Assembly (NCBI RefSeq): GCF_000003815.2
Contig: NC_049992.1
Location: 20,878,505-20,913,689 of the forward strand
From: Branchiostoma floridae
Taxonomy: Eukaryota; Chordata; Leptocardii; Amphioxiformes; Branchiostomatidae
Length of the DNA stretch: 35,185 nucleotides
Direction: 5' to 3'
The translations under genes were made by a program, and so were the position numbers. This document shows, one piece after another, positions 25,001-29,832 of this stretch; the stretch's first letter is position 1; each line of letters opens with the position of its first letter. Under the pieces are notes generated by a model, which was not told the origin of the DNA, made no database searches, and saw nothing but the letters and a program-made list of their open reading frames with translations.

Positions 25001-28000
25001 GGCCTGACAAATATGAAGCAAACAACAGACATATATTTTAGAATCGTCGTTATATTGACCACCGGATGGTTATCAATCCAATTATCCTAATTCACTGTGT
25101 ATTCTACACGTTTCCTCAATAATATGTAGATCAGCTTTGTGTTGCACTGTTTGAACCTTTGTGATGTAATTGTCGGTCTATTAAGAGACTCGACCTCCAC
25201 TGACATTTAAGAATTTCTTCAATTTGTAACCATTGTTCTAAGACAGAAAGTTATAATATAGACTTCAAATATTATGAGTAGGATAGTTAGTGTTGATATG
25301 GCGACCACCGCTACAACAAGACAAAGGAAAGTCGGTCATACGAAGCGTTGCAGGATGATGTAATGTGATGTATATAGTCTTTAGTCATAGCTACAATTAC
25401 TTTAAGAAGACGAAAGTGACAACGAAATATGCAATGAACTACCGTTACAACTACTGATCACAAAAAAATAAGAAAAACCGTTAAACCTACATCTTTAGTA
25501 ATTGCTTTCCCCCTGTCCAGCATGTTGTCTGTACAGCTACCTAACACGGAGCAGTGGTAGGGAGGATTCAAGTCGAAGGTGAAGTGTGCGGTGTGGGCGA
25601 TCTCCCGTCCGGAGAAGTAGACCGGTGGGTTTACAATGTAATTAGACGTGCCGTCATAGTTTCTGATTTTGACGTATCCTCCGTTTCGTGATTTTACTCG
25701 AAAGTATAACCTGGAGGGTTTGTTTGAAGGGAAGCGTCGGGTTACCGATTATCATGGGAGGTACAAACACAATTCTAGACATGATTATTTAACACATTTG
25801 GCTAACGGTAGNNNNNNNNNNNNNNNNNNNNNNNNNNNNNNNNNNNNNNNNNNNNNNNNNNNNNNNNNNNNNNNNNNNNNNNNNNNNNNNNNNNNNNNNN
25901 NNNNNNNNNNNTTTGTATGTTCTAGTTAAATAATGTGATATACCTGTGCCAATCATTATCTCATGTGAAAGTAGTTAACACGTTTTTCGACAGAAACACT
26001 TTTTTAAACTAAAATAATGTGATAAATATACCGAGCTACAATTCTGCATAAGACTTGGTATACTTTATCTAGCTATAGATGGATAGACCCTTTATCTAGA
26101 TATAGATTGGTGCACACTATGTATTGCTATAGGTTGCAACTTTGAGTAAGTAATGTTGCAACATATTTAACAACTTGTTACCTGTCTCCATGCTGCGGCT
26201 TGACTGTCATATTGACGTTTTTCTTGCAGTCGTGCATGGATGTTTTGGGGCTGTCTTTACTGATGCCACAATCCAAGCAACGAACCGTGCCATCCATAAC
26301 ATTGGTACCATCTTGATTGAATAAATAAAAAGATATCATTGGTATGTACTTTGTTCAAAATAAATAGTCCAAATTACTTAAAGGAACTGGTAACGCTTAT
26401 TTCTACGTAAGATTGCAGCGACCTTATTTCATTCTAAATCATACTCAGGATTATCCGACCAGCGATACGTACGTAGATTCAATTCATAATACAGCGATAT
26501 TCAGCTCAGACCGTTGATGGTACTAACCTCGCACCAGCCACCAGTCTACTGCTGCTGAGATCACACCAATCCCGTGGTCGTCAATGTAATACGGTCTAGG
26601 CCAGTCTGTAGAACTCGGGCCTTGGAAGCTTGTTTCCCATTCAGCCTAAAGATAAAGAGACACATATAAACACAATATAACGTTAGGTGCTAGTATCTAA
26701 TAATTACTTTCATTTGAAGACCAAGGTTGTACTATAAAATCAACCAATAAATTCGGCTTACGTAAACTACCAGTCCTTAGTCTGGTCCCAACCACCATGG
26801 TGTTCACATCAGTGGACACAGGCTAATATTGGAGTTACTCTTCAAAACAGTTTTGAGATGTATGTAAACCAGTAGTCTTGAACAGATAAGGAATTGGAGG
26901 AAGTACATACAATTCTTTATGGCTTCACAAGCAAACGAGGCAGTTCAAACAATGATTTGAAACTGTGGACCTTATACAACATAATGCCCCAGCTCTTGTG
27001 TGAAAACAAATTGTGAACGACAGAACTGTGTACTGCATTGGGTTTTATGCTTGCAGCAGCTATCTAGGTCTTTTTTCTGTGTCTCACATTGATTTCTTGA
27101 AAGATTTGTGCACAGAACTTCGAAATGTTGATGTCAGTTAATATGCAAATCTCTTCCCGTCGTCTGCTGTAACAGCAAGGCTTTGTTCTTGTTGCCAGAC
27201 GGGTAGAGATTTCCTGCAGTGTCTAATCTATTTGTGAGATTGGGAGTATGTGAGGAGTCAATTTCGCAACTGACATTCTGGTAGCAGATATTCTTTTATG
27301 GTGCTGTTCCCTGGGTCCAGAACTATTGTGTTATTTCTTTCTTTTTAACCATGATTCCCTACCCTTTCCTGTCATCTCAACAAAGGAAAAAAACGGATAC
27401 ATTACTTTCTAAAAATGCTTGAATTTCACCTCAAACTCGATCCAGCTATCGTCACCCGGCCTCATCTTAACCCATGTGGTAGAGGACGTTGCTATGTTGT
27501 CGGCACACAGCGCCTCTGTTGTGTCCTTTTCTGATCCATTGACCATTCTCTTCATTCTCCCCAAGCAGCTGTGCATGACAGGAGCGATTCCAACTGCAAA
27601 AGGTGTATAAAGAATTCTTTCTAGATAATCTTTGATAGGTTGTTACTTTGATCTTTTTTATTCTGCAATAAAAAAAAAGATACGAAATTTTAAGGGAAGG
27701 ATGAGCAATGGTCTATCACAAGGCACCCACTTGTCAAGCAGTTATTTCCTCCAAATCCCGGTGCGCATGTGCATGAGGACGGTGTATTATTGGTACAACT
27801 CCCTGGGTAGCAGAATGTGCTGTCAGGCCGCCAGGAGCACAACTCTGTTAGAGTAAGAACATCTTCATTCATTGTTCATACATTTTTTGCTCTTGATCTT
27901 CTGCAAGTTGGAACAGATTATGACACAGCAGACATCTTCCAATACCTCCATCTAACAAAAGCTCTTTGCAGCGAATGAAATTTAGCCGATACTTAGGCCT

Positions 28001-28257
28001 CCTTTGCTTGATATTGTCACCAGAAAATAGTATACGTTTAACAAAGCAATAGTGCTCTGGGCTAGAGCATCATAGTCTCTTATTTCTTATGTTGTAAAAG
28101 TACTTAGTATTGTTCCTACTGGTGCACGTTGTGTTGTCAGTAGAGAGTTGATACGCCTTTATGGTCCCTCCTCTGTCATAGAAACAGGTCATGCAGGTTG
28201 AATCACTTGATCTAGTACACTGGTTGTATCTAAAACAGTTGGCGATGCTTGGACATT
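798..28257 (-). CDS. Large multi-exon extracellular protein with EGF-like and FN3-like repeats (39 exons, partial)
   Basis: This is the overall span of one spliced gene; exons are listed separately as e1 (28257) to e39 (798). All 38 junctions have AG acceptors and GT donors and keep one open frame, giving about 2,220 residues. Domain order is a Cys-rich module (e1), EGF-like domain (e2), unrecognised extracellular region with Cys and Trp (e3-e10), then about ten or eleven FN3-like units (e11-e39). Hallmarks are a central Trp with D-x-x-[ST]-G-I, a [HR]-x-Y-Y-[VA]-x-[VI] F-strand, and V-D-x-[ST]-P-P at unit boundaries. Such beta-sandwich chains are typical of secreted or cell-surface adhesion or matrix proteins, so the role is inferred. 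No signal peptide or transmembrane segment is in the window. The first exon lies upstream of 28257 because e1 begins inside a codon. A 3' end is not proven. I do not recognise an orthologue. Confidence 0.85.
1170..1298 (-). CDS. e38: FN3-like F/G strand exon
   Basis: Exactly 43 codons, containing 'TNLSLHDGDTYYVRLVACN' and 'GAKLCTSGQTHGVL'. The paired cysteines C-N-x-x-x-x-C recur in e23 and e34. Acceptor CAAACGTCAG, donor GTACGT, phase 0 both sides. Confidence 0.9.
1686..1805 (-). CDS. e37: FN3-like core exon
   Basis: Exactly 40 codons: 'VWRTTLSVRWEVVDPESSIE' then 'RQHLSVITHHQAGMDIEPVE'. Acceptor GTCATTTTCAG, donor GTAACG, phase 0 both sides. Confidence 0.9.
1966..2110. repeat. Degenerate AATGCAATAC-type simple repeat
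   Basis: Intron stretch with many interspersed copies of CAATAC, GCAATGC and GCGATGC variants. It lies between e37 and e36. No coding signal supports the plus-strand open frames here. Confidence 0.6.
2279..2391 (-). CDS. e36: FN3-like boundary exon
   Basis: Joins 'YNQA-G-LYVERTSNGFYVDE', then S-S-P-V. Donor GTACCT, acceptor TTTCTATTAG, phase 1 in and phase 0 out. The boundary is E-S-S-P-V, missing the second Pro. Confidence 0.87.
2845..3056 (-). CDS. e35: FN3-like core and F strand
   Basis: Junction restores Arg ('QAS-R-TTLGAHWFGFHDPHSG'), then 'LSHYEWRAGTTPGGEDL' and 'YITVRAYNQA'. I chose the donor GTCTGT at phase 1. Reading on to the stop 20 bp further would leave no usable donor. Confidence 0.88.
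3211..3290 (+). repeat. Dispersed 80-bp repeat, copy 1 (hammerhead-like layout)
   Basis: Aligns without gaps to 20761-20840 (my count is 62 of 80 identical). Layout: TTGACAAA, then a 5-bp stem GACTG/CAGTC (3226-3230 with 3239-3243), GAAA (3244-3247), then a hairpin AAGATT...AATCTT (3246-3267). It lies in the intron between e35 and e34. Confidence 0.7.
3313..3499 (-). CDS. e34: FN3-like F/G strands and boundary
   Basis: Contains 'LGLVPGKKYYVTVTACNAAD', 'SDGVIIDNSPPAPGVVYDGV' and ends '...DSHFQAS'. Acceptor ACCTGCAG, donor GTAGGT, phase 1 in and phase 2 out. Confidence 0.9.
3641..3779 (-). CDS. e33: FN3-like core exon
   Basis: Contains 'LRARWEGFYDAHTAILGYEW', then 'NVGTCPGCDDVMEAEHVG'. The Y-E-W-x-V-G-T-x-P-G-x-D-D-V core has two added cysteines. 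Acceptor CCTCCCAG, donor GTATAT, phase 0 in and phase 1 out. Confidence 0.9.
3895..4023 (-). CDS. e32: FN3-like G strand and boundary
   Basis: Contains 'AYNGAGLSVIAVSW', 'VESSPPEPGVVYDGV' and D-A-D-F-Q. Acceptor CCACCTCCAG, donor GTACGT, phase 0 both sides. Not visible as a long reading frame but clear by junction and motif. Confidence 0.89.
4194..4342 (-). CDS. e31: FN3-like core and F strand
   Basis: Joins to give D-P-E-S-G then 'ISHYEWSVGSGPGHADIMPF' and 'LQLQEGHAYYVSVK'. Acceptor AACATTAG, donor GTTCGT, phase 1 in and phase 0 out. Confidence 0.9.
4737..4904 (-). CDS. e30: FN3-like boundary and Trp strand
   Basis: Joins 'ATIR-A-TDYVGFSVTSVSQ', then 'GVTIDVTAPMVTDAKIDVG' and 'ARWDGVFLDPES'. 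The boundary is V-T-A-P. Acceptor TTTTTTGCTCAG, donor GTAGGA, phase 1 both sides. Confidence 0.9.
5061..5177 (-). CDS. e29: FN3-like F strand exon
   Basis: Contains 'NLHLQQGHTYYATIR', the canonical F-strand signature. Acceptor TACCCTTCAG, donor GTAAGT, phase 1 both sides. Confidence 0.89.
5315..5420 (-). CDS. e28: FN3-like core exon
   Basis: Encodes 'SELYVFWDSFVDVEEHG', then 'HHSGIQKYELAI', completed to G across the intron. Acceptor CCTATGTCAG, donor GTGAGT, phase 0 in and phase 1 out. Confidence 0.88.
5530..5736 (-). CDS. e27: FN3-like F/G strands and boundary
   Basis: Contains 'GLQLHHGRRYHICIHADRT', then 'SNGITVDLTPPLPGQVWINR'. Ends D-R-D-F-Q, the same D-x-D-F-Q end as e32. Acceptor TTATCTAAG, donor GTAAGC, phase 0 both sides. 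Confidence 0.9.
5737..6454. other. Intron between e27 and e26
   Basis: 718 bp with no gene signal. Minus-strand open frames around 6022-6389 lack any domain motif and are taken as chance. Confidence 0.6.
6455..6659 (-). CDS. e26: FN3-like core exon
   Basis: Contains 'EFTPASTKLSAVWPTL' and 'HGLYNWKVISADS'. The start was set at an AG after 'CCAACCAA' because it is the one that continues the phase 2 end of e25 ('SNKT-R-WSSPDKEF'). An AG 20 bp upstream (after ATTCTT) looks stronger but breaks the frame. Donor GTAACA, phase 0. Confidence 0.75.
7039..7244 (-). CDS. e25: FN3-like F/G strands
   Basis: Contains 'CLRLLVRGYNKAGLSSSSS' then a Cys-containing, degenerate boundary 'CDTDNPADFS'. Donor GTACGC at phase 2. 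Acceptor AACATATAAAATG...TTCTAG on the minus strand is weak in pyrimidines, but the frame fits. Confidence 0.82.
7529..7792 (-). CDS. e24: FN3-like boundary plus core
   Basis: Contains 'SDGFRVLHDPPIPGQITD', 'GVLTFTWERF' and 'SYMLGYEWTLTSE'. The T-P-P boundary is D-P-P here. Acceptor TTTTCTGTAG, donor GTAAAT, phase 0 both sides. Confidence 0.88.
8096..8234 (-). CDS. e23: FN3-like F strand
   Basis: Junction restores Gly ('VIN-G-ATVWEQVTDF'). It contains 'WTSLSLTSGDKYRSVLRLCH' ending 'TAGCFK'. Donor GTACAC, phase 0. The strand pair of cysteines (C-H-T-A-G-C) matches C-N-x-x-x-x-C in e34 and e38. Confidence 0.86.
8478..8652 (-). CDS. e22: divergent FN3-like core exon
   Basis: Joins 'ECNAP-G-YNITFSHHAGFP' at phase 1. 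It encodes 'VGAHWSITDDIRPFVRHIEW', a diverged W-x-x-x-D-D-I-x-x-x-x-x-I-E-W core. Donor GTAAGA at phase 2. Acceptor is TTTCCGTAG. Confidence 0.85.
8999..9134 (-). CDS. e21: FN3-like F/G strands
   Basis: Starts 'MYYVTVIALTEAGNTSVTSD' and continues 'GVRVVLDDDVINGTNVYDG'. The expected T-P-P is degenerate (L-D-D-D-V). Donor GTAAGG, phase 1. The Met is internal, as the upstream frame is continuous with e20. Confidence 0.87.
9248..9445 (-). CDS. e20: FN3-like core exon
   Basis: Contains 'LHCEWRGFSHPHLTVTYQVG' followed by 'VGTTPGADDVITF'. Acceptor TTTTTTTCAG, donor GTCAGC, phase 0 both sides. Here the SGI part of the core is replaced by H-L-T. Confidence 0.89.
9960..10246 (-). CDS. e19: FN3-like exon with Cys insert
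   Basis: Joins as 'YEFAV-G-HSPGSSEVHPFTP', completing the Y-E-x-A-V-G-x-x-P-G motif across the intron. Later comes 'WQLHGTHTYYLSVRVENTAG', the F strand. Acceptor TTCCCACAG, donor GTGAGA, phase 0 out. At 287 bp it is the longest exon in the gene. Confidence 0.89.
10399..10567 (-). CDS. e18: FN3-like unit start next to a MITE
   Basis: Begins 'VLGPYIVDVTPPTFSG' and ends 'DDALITYEFAV'. Acceptor is CCATCTGCAG, whose upstream tract is cut off after about 20 bp by the end of a MITE (10587-10935). Donor GTAAGC, phase 1. Confidence 0.89.
10587..10935. mobile_element. 349-bp non-autonomous DNA transposon (MITE), hAT-like termini
   Basis: Ends are CAGGGCTCGAAAT... (left) and ...ATTTCGAGCCCTG (right), perfect inverted repeats over 13 bp. 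It is flanked by the 5-bp direct repeat AACAT (10582-10586 and 10936-10940). The interior is packed with GGGTGCACC motifs in both orientations and has no transposase. CAGGG...CCCTG termini fit hAT-like MITEs, but a 5-bp TSD is shorter than the usual 8. It lies in the intron between e18 and e17. Confidence 0.85.
11203..11421 (-). CDS. e17: FN3-like core and F strand
   Basis: Encodes 'LTVHWYGQDQESDIYDYEVG', then 'LGEGKQFYLVIRAINRAQM'. Core and F-strand signatures sit in a single exon. Acceptor ATATTTCAG, donor GTAAGA, phase 0 both sides. Confidence 0.88.
11529..11676 (-). CDS. e16: acidic insert exon
   Basis: Joins as 'APTC-G-NRSREVDDIELW'. It is rich in Asp/Glu ('DPKDIDDSDCHVYEPLSTK') and seems to be an insertion between the boundary and the Trp strand of an FN3-like unit. 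Donor GTAAGC, phase 2 in and phase 0 out. Confidence 0.83.
11824..12086 (-). CDS. e15: FN3-like F/G strands plus next boundary
   Basis: Contains 'YVTWEAPHPGTYYCTVVAFN', then 'SDGVTVDTTPPVLREVVVDN', the clearest D-T-T-P-P boundary. Acceptor CTTTGCAG, donor GTGAGT at phase 2. Confidence 0.9.
12449..12658 (-). CDS. e14: FN3-like unit start
   Basis: Begins 'VTVDASPPLPGHVHD' and contains 'ASWEGFFDRESGVMFYLVAI', the full boundary plus core signature in one exon. Acceptor TATCCAG, donor GTAAGT, phase 0 both sides. Confidence 0.9.
12891..12957. repeat. Two-copy tandem repeat, 37-bp period
   Basis: CAATAAATTCAGGTTGCATTTTGC(A/G)GTGTT occurs at 12891-12920 and 12928-12957 with one difference. Intronic, between e14 and e13. 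Confidence 0.85.
13022..13213 (-). CDS. e13: Cys-rich FN3-like exon
   Basis: Follows the 7.4-kb intron and joins e12 as 'VAVRK-VNESECSPP'. Five cysteines cluster near the start (C-S-P-P-T-C-T-C-I-P-K-D-K-E-C), then 'HDFDYYFVITVTNNAM', an F-strand pattern. Acceptor GAATTTCAG, donor GTATGG, phase 0 both sides. Confidence 0.86.
13981..14124. repeat. 144-bp near-perfect fold-back
   Basis: Left arm AGGGTTAATGACCCGCC (13981-13997) pairs with GGCGGGTCATTAACCCT (14108-14124). The inner arms from about 14007 to 14045 pair with about 14057-14095 with few mismatches. The apex is about GGTTTTATGA. This predicts a long hairpin and suggests a fold-back MITE. It sits in the long intron between e13 and e12. 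Confidence 0.85.
14126..14986. mobile_element. 861-bp candidate element with 13-bp inverted ends
   Basis: TTATCATATAGCC at 14126-14138 is the exact reverse complement of GGCTATATGATAA at 14974-14986. GGATAATAATGTTTAAT-type AT-rich repeats flank the composite on both sides (about 13960 and 14987). Inside its right end, TTCTGATTGG (inverted CCAAT box) occurs three times (about 14823-14970). No protein is encoded that I can recognise. It directly abuts the 13981-14124 fold-back. Confidence 0.55.
15167..15206. repeat. (TAC)n microsatellite, left flank of the transposon
   Basis: A run of CTA/ACT triplets with few interruptions ends directly at the transposon's TA. The matching run at 20371-20405 continues on the other side. 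Confidence 0.9.
15754..16293 (+). other. 5'UTR intron of the transposase gene
   Basis: A strong donor, CAGG|GTAAGTA (15754), pairs with acceptor TTCTCATTATTTACAG (ends 16293). The acceptor abuts the ATG directly, so translation would start at the first base of exon 2. No open frame in the upstream segment resembles transposase. Confidence 0.7.
16294..18039 (+). pseudogene. Pogo/Tigger-like transposase with one in-frame TAG
   Basis: The N-terminal part (16294-16599, 102 codons) has a psq/CENP-B-type helix-turn-helix: 'EWDEEDMQQALKSI' and 'SVAKEYNLPQSTLDDRY', then G-R-P-T-K-L-T-P-E-D-E-E. A single TAG at 16600-16602 interrupts it. The same frame continues with R-N-Q-K-P-R-F to 'GFRRRHPEISLR' and the DDE_1-type catalytic core. 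The acidic triad is in 'YNADETGM', 'LLVLDQHGSHLS' and 'HFTQPLDVTVF' (D, D, D). A C-x2-C-G-H motif follows, then a very charged Lys/Glu coiled coil and a basic tract (KRRRVKKR) that is a likely nuclear signal. Total is about 580 residues counting the stop. The element is probably inactive because of this one stop, unless it is spliced out, a sequencing error or read through. Confidence 0.93.
18040..20345. other. Non-coding 3' part of the pogo-like element
   Basis: About 2.3 kb between the transposase stop and the right inverted repeat. No recognisable protein; a possible ATTAAA polyadenylation signal is near 18257. It could be captured DNA or a nested decayed insertion. Confidence 0.5.
20371..20405. 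repeat. (TAC)n microsatellite, right flank of the transposon
   Basis: CTCCTACTACTACTAC... continues the triplet tract interrupted by the element, supporting the insertion boundaries. Confidence 0.9.
20593..20707 (-). CDS. e12: FN3-like central exon ahead of the transposon-bearing intron
   Basis: Junction 'LFDM-K-VVFTAYDDHSGLHD' is exact at phase 2. D-D-H-S-G-L-x-D-I-H-W matches the D-x-x-[ST]-G-I-x-x-Y-x-W core. The donor GTAACA opens the 7.4-kb intron that holds a pogo-like element. Too short to stand out as a lone reading frame. Confidence 0.85.
20761..20840 (+). repeat. Dispersed 80-bp repeat, copy 2
   Basis: Same length and orientation as 3211-3290, with identical last ten bases (ACAGTTCAAC). 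It keeps TTGACAAA, CAGTCGAAA and a following A/T hairpin (AAAATT...AATTTT). It lies in the intron just upstream of e12. Confidence 0.7.
21062..21159. repeat. Perfect 49-bp tandem duplication
   Basis: Two identical 49-bp units beginning AAGTTTCTTTTTGACGTATT lie head to tail at 21062-21110 and 21111-21159. Intronic, between e12 and e11. Confidence 0.92.
21691..22075. repeat. Imperfect tandem repeat of 161-167 bp
   Basis: ACCAAAT-T-x-GTCATT-C/T-GG-T/C-TGTAA begins at 21691, 21858 and 22019. Each is followed by GAGGG-A/T-ACAGG-type sequence and (first two) AATGGCC...CGCAA. A more diverged related stretch may extend left to about 21600. Followed by a short (GAAA)n run at about 22080-22100. Confidence 0.8.
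22283..22491 (-). CDS. e11: FN3-like C-terminal half and start of the next unit
   Basis: Reads 'DGDTIRVWIRAYDVMGN', then 'NVTVHVDSSPPTVEDVSL'. The V-D-S-S-P-P boundary begins the repeat series that runs to the 3' end. Acceptor TTTTCTCAG, donor GTAAAT at phase 2. Confidence 0.88.
23065..23207 (-). CDS. e10: extracellular linker exon
   Basis: Joined after 'EERT-G-IPPETRSREE'. It contains 'GIVLFQTDWAVDHEGG' and ends with 'GNWTNVTDM', holding two N-x-T sequons. Donor is GTAAGC. Phase 1 in, phase 0 out. Confidence 0.83.
23308..23425 (-). CDS. e9: His-rich linker exon
   Basis: Encodes 'VVVKWPDHFYNHLHRHNKF' and later 'QLSSISSQYEERT'. It has six His within its first half. Acceptor CTCTGACAG, donor GTAAGA, phase 0 in and phase 1 out. 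No domain was recognised; it may be a loop-rich connector. Confidence 0.83.
23531..23733 (-). CDS. e8: 'GVYSIVLTVEDS' exon
   Basis: Junction e7/e8 reads 'VLNET-G-VYSIVLTVEDS', a G-x-Y-x-[IV]-x-L-x-V-x-D strand resembling the late strands of PKD or FN3-like beta sandwiches. Next come 'ARRFLIFDNSSTVEVD' and 'MWVDSVGGSSTWQ'. Donor is GTAAGA at phase 0. The family assignment is only a resemblance. Confidence 0.84.
23734..24822. other. Intron between e8 and e7, with a possible transposon end
   Basis: 1.1 kb with no exon. A hairpin GGGGTCCgaatGGACCCC (24620-24637) and a related inverted copy near 24446-24465 are followed by AGGGTTAA (24651-24658). This resembles a piggyBac-type TTAA terminus, but a matching left end was not found. 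Confidence 0.4.
24823..25003 (-). CDS. e7: FN3-like half unit
   Basis: Contains 'INLHWSGWRDDDSGISEYEY', the central Trp plus D-x-x-S-G-I-x-x-Y signature that recurs in the later units. Acceptor TTTGTCAG, donor GTAATG, phase 0 in and phase 1 out. It holds N-V-T and N-E-T glycosylation sequons near its end. Confidence 0.86.
25491..25710 (-). CDS. e6: beta-rich extracellular exon
   Basis: Strong acceptor after a pyrimidine tract (CAAACCCTCCAG). Joins e5 to give 'HGD-R-LYFRVKSRNGGYVK'. Further on are 'VYFSGREIAHTAHFTFDL' and two cysteines ('HCSVLGSC'). Donor is GTAGGT at phase 0. The neighbouring 100-N gap (25812-25911) is in the intron, so it does not break the joined frame. Confidence 0.82.
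25812..25911. other. Assembly gap (100 N)
   Basis: Exactly 100 N, the usual placeholder for unknown length, inside the intron between e6 and e5. Confidence 0.97.
26182..26311 (-). CDS. e5: Cys-containing extracellular exon
   Basis: Joins e4 as 'R-D-GTNVMDGTVRCLDCG' (phase 1) and leaves at phase 2 through GTAACA. Cys pattern is C-x2-C followed later by D-C-K-K. Downstream is 'KPQHGD'. Acceptor follows 'TTCAATCAAG'. The fold is not recognised. Confidence 0.82.
26528..26645 (-). CDS. e4: Trp-rich extracellular exon
   Basis: Acceptor ATCTTTAG, donor GTTAGT, phase 0 in and phase 1 out. It continues e3 as 'WIEFE-AEWETSFQGP' and ends '...SAAVDWWLVR'. No known domain was recognised. Four tryptophans and 'YYIDDHGIG' suggest a folded beta-rich segment. 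Confidence 0.82.
26646..27429. other. Intron between e4 and e3
   Basis: 784 bp; I see no gene or clear repeat in it. Confidence 0.5.
27430..27593 (-). CDS. e3: extracellular exon after the EGF domain
   Basis: Joins e2 as 'NNCLT-I-GIAPVMHSC' (phase 1 in, phase 0 out). It carries two cysteines and 'TWVKMRPGDDSWIEFE'. Acceptor is TTTTGCAG and donor GTGAAA. I do not recognise the domain. It contains an N-G-S sequon. Confidence 0.82.
27731..27844 (-). CDS. e2: EGF-like domain exon
   Basis: The exon encodes 'LCSWRPDSTFCYPGSC' followed by a short spacer and 'CTCAPGFGGNNC'. Six cysteines in C-C-C-C-x-C-C order with the P-G-F/Y-x-G-x-x-C ending match the EGF fold. Acceptor is CTAACAG and donor is GTGGGT. 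Both introns are phase 1, typical of a shuffled EGF module. There is no Ca-binding D-x-[DN]-E/Q start. Confidence 0.85.
28120..28257 (-). CDS. e1: Cys-rich module of the large gene
   Basis: Acceptor follows a T-rich tract (TTTTTTACAG). The exon opens at phase 1 with x-C-P-S-I-A-N-C and contains six or seven cysteines, including 'CMTCFYDRGG' and 'STDNTTCT', like furin-type or EGF-flanking Cys-rich repeats. The donor GTAGGA at phase 1 was chosen because it alone joins e2 in frame. A GTACTT donor 15 bp downstream would not. Earlier coding exons must exist upstream but are not visible in the window. Confidence 0.7.
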
Positions 28258-28891
28258 CTGTAAAAAATAAGCCAACTTCCGTCATGACAATTAACGGATG
28301 GACGTGCTTGCAGGGAAACTGAAGAATTGTTGATAACCTACGAGACAAGCGAAGATATTGCTATGATCATGACAAAAAAGACTAACTGGATGCAGTATGC
28401 ATGCATCAAGGCAATTCAGTGCTGTTCAACCCTGCGTCATCCCTGATTTCGAGATCTGCAAAAATATCTGTGACCAAGACAACAATCTTTAGCAGGCATT
28501 GTGTATCGAGAATTTTGAAGGATCAGTTAATAAGTATTATAACTATTTACGCCTTTTGACATGTGTATCATGTTTGATGTAGAAGACTTGTTTCTTTCTA
28601 CCAATCGAAAATTGGTATTTTCATATTTGACTGCAACAGACAGACAAATAGGGCACCTAACTCTGTTCAGAGGGGGTGGGGTGATTTTTTCCGATTGTTA
28701 ACAGGCATTTTTGACGAAATCGTTAATTTCGGTTCTAATTATATATTTTTCAGGGATTATTGCTATATACACTACAGCTATTTTATTGCATGAATGAAAT
28801 CTTTAGTAGCTCAGTTTATTGTTACCTCCATGAAATGTCATGGAATGGAGGTTATATTTTCTGTTATGTGTCTCTGTCTGTGTAGATGATT

Positions 28892-29832
28892 ACTCAAGAA
28901 CGGCTGGATGGATTGGTTTCATACTTGTTGTGTTGGTGGGGTGTGATGAAAGCTTGAATCGATGAGATTTTGGGAGCCGTATCTGTCGTTATAATTGATG
29001 TAATAATATAAGAAATCACCCCTATATTTGAGATATATTGGTACAGGCATCGTGCTTTATGTGTTTGTTAATGGGCTTAGCTGCAAGCAGATGGTGAGGT
29101 GATTTGTTTCGCCAGTGATAGCCATGAACATATGTTTTTTTTTGGATCAGTTGACAACAACTGTTTGGGGGAAACGATAGCCTCGACTCAAGAACGGCTG
29201 GATGGATTGGTTTCATACTTCATGTGTTGGTGGGGTGTGATGATAGCTGAAAGTGATTAGATTTTGGGCCCCGTATCTGTCGATATAATCGATGTAATAA
29301 TATAAGAAATCACCCCTATAGCTGCGATGTATTGGAACAGGCATTGTGGTTTCCCTCTTTGTTAATCACCTTATCTCCAAGCAGATGGTGAGGTGATTTG
29401 TTTCGCCAGTGATAGCCATGAACATATGTTTTTTTTTTTTGGATCAGTTGACAACAACTGTTTGGGGGAAACGATAGCCTCGACTCAAGAACGGCTGGAT
29501 GGATTGGTTTCATACTTGATGTGTTGGCGGGGTGTGATGATAGCTGGTAGTGATTAGATTTTGGGCCCCGTATCTGTCGTTATAATCGATGTAATAATAT
29601 CAGAAATCACCCCTATAACTGCGATATGTTGGAACAGGCATCGTGGTTTCCCTCTTTGTTAATCACCTTATCTCCAAGCAGATGGTGAGGTGATTTGTTT
29701 CGCCAGTGATAGCCATGAACATATTTTTTTTTTATCAGTTGACAACAACTGTTTGGGGGAAACGATAGCCTCGACTCAAGAACGGCTGGGCGGTTTGGTT
29801 ACATACTTGATGTGTTGGTGGGGTGTGACTTT
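28892..29832. repeat. Satellite-like tandem repeat, about 294-bp period
   Basis: The anchor ACTCAAGAACGGCTGG occurs at 28892, 29186, 29483 and 29774 (spacings 294, 297, 291). Units share GATGGTGAGGTGATTTGTTT and GTTGACAACAACTGTTTGGG. The first unit is the most diverged and the fourth is partial. Short minus-strand frames repeated inside are by-products of the repeat. Confidence 0.9.

Noticed and set aside
29022-29513. Two near-identical 64-65 codon minus-strand frames
   Set aside because: Their similarity comes from the 294-bp tandem repeat; the third unit does not keep the frame and no protein motif is present.
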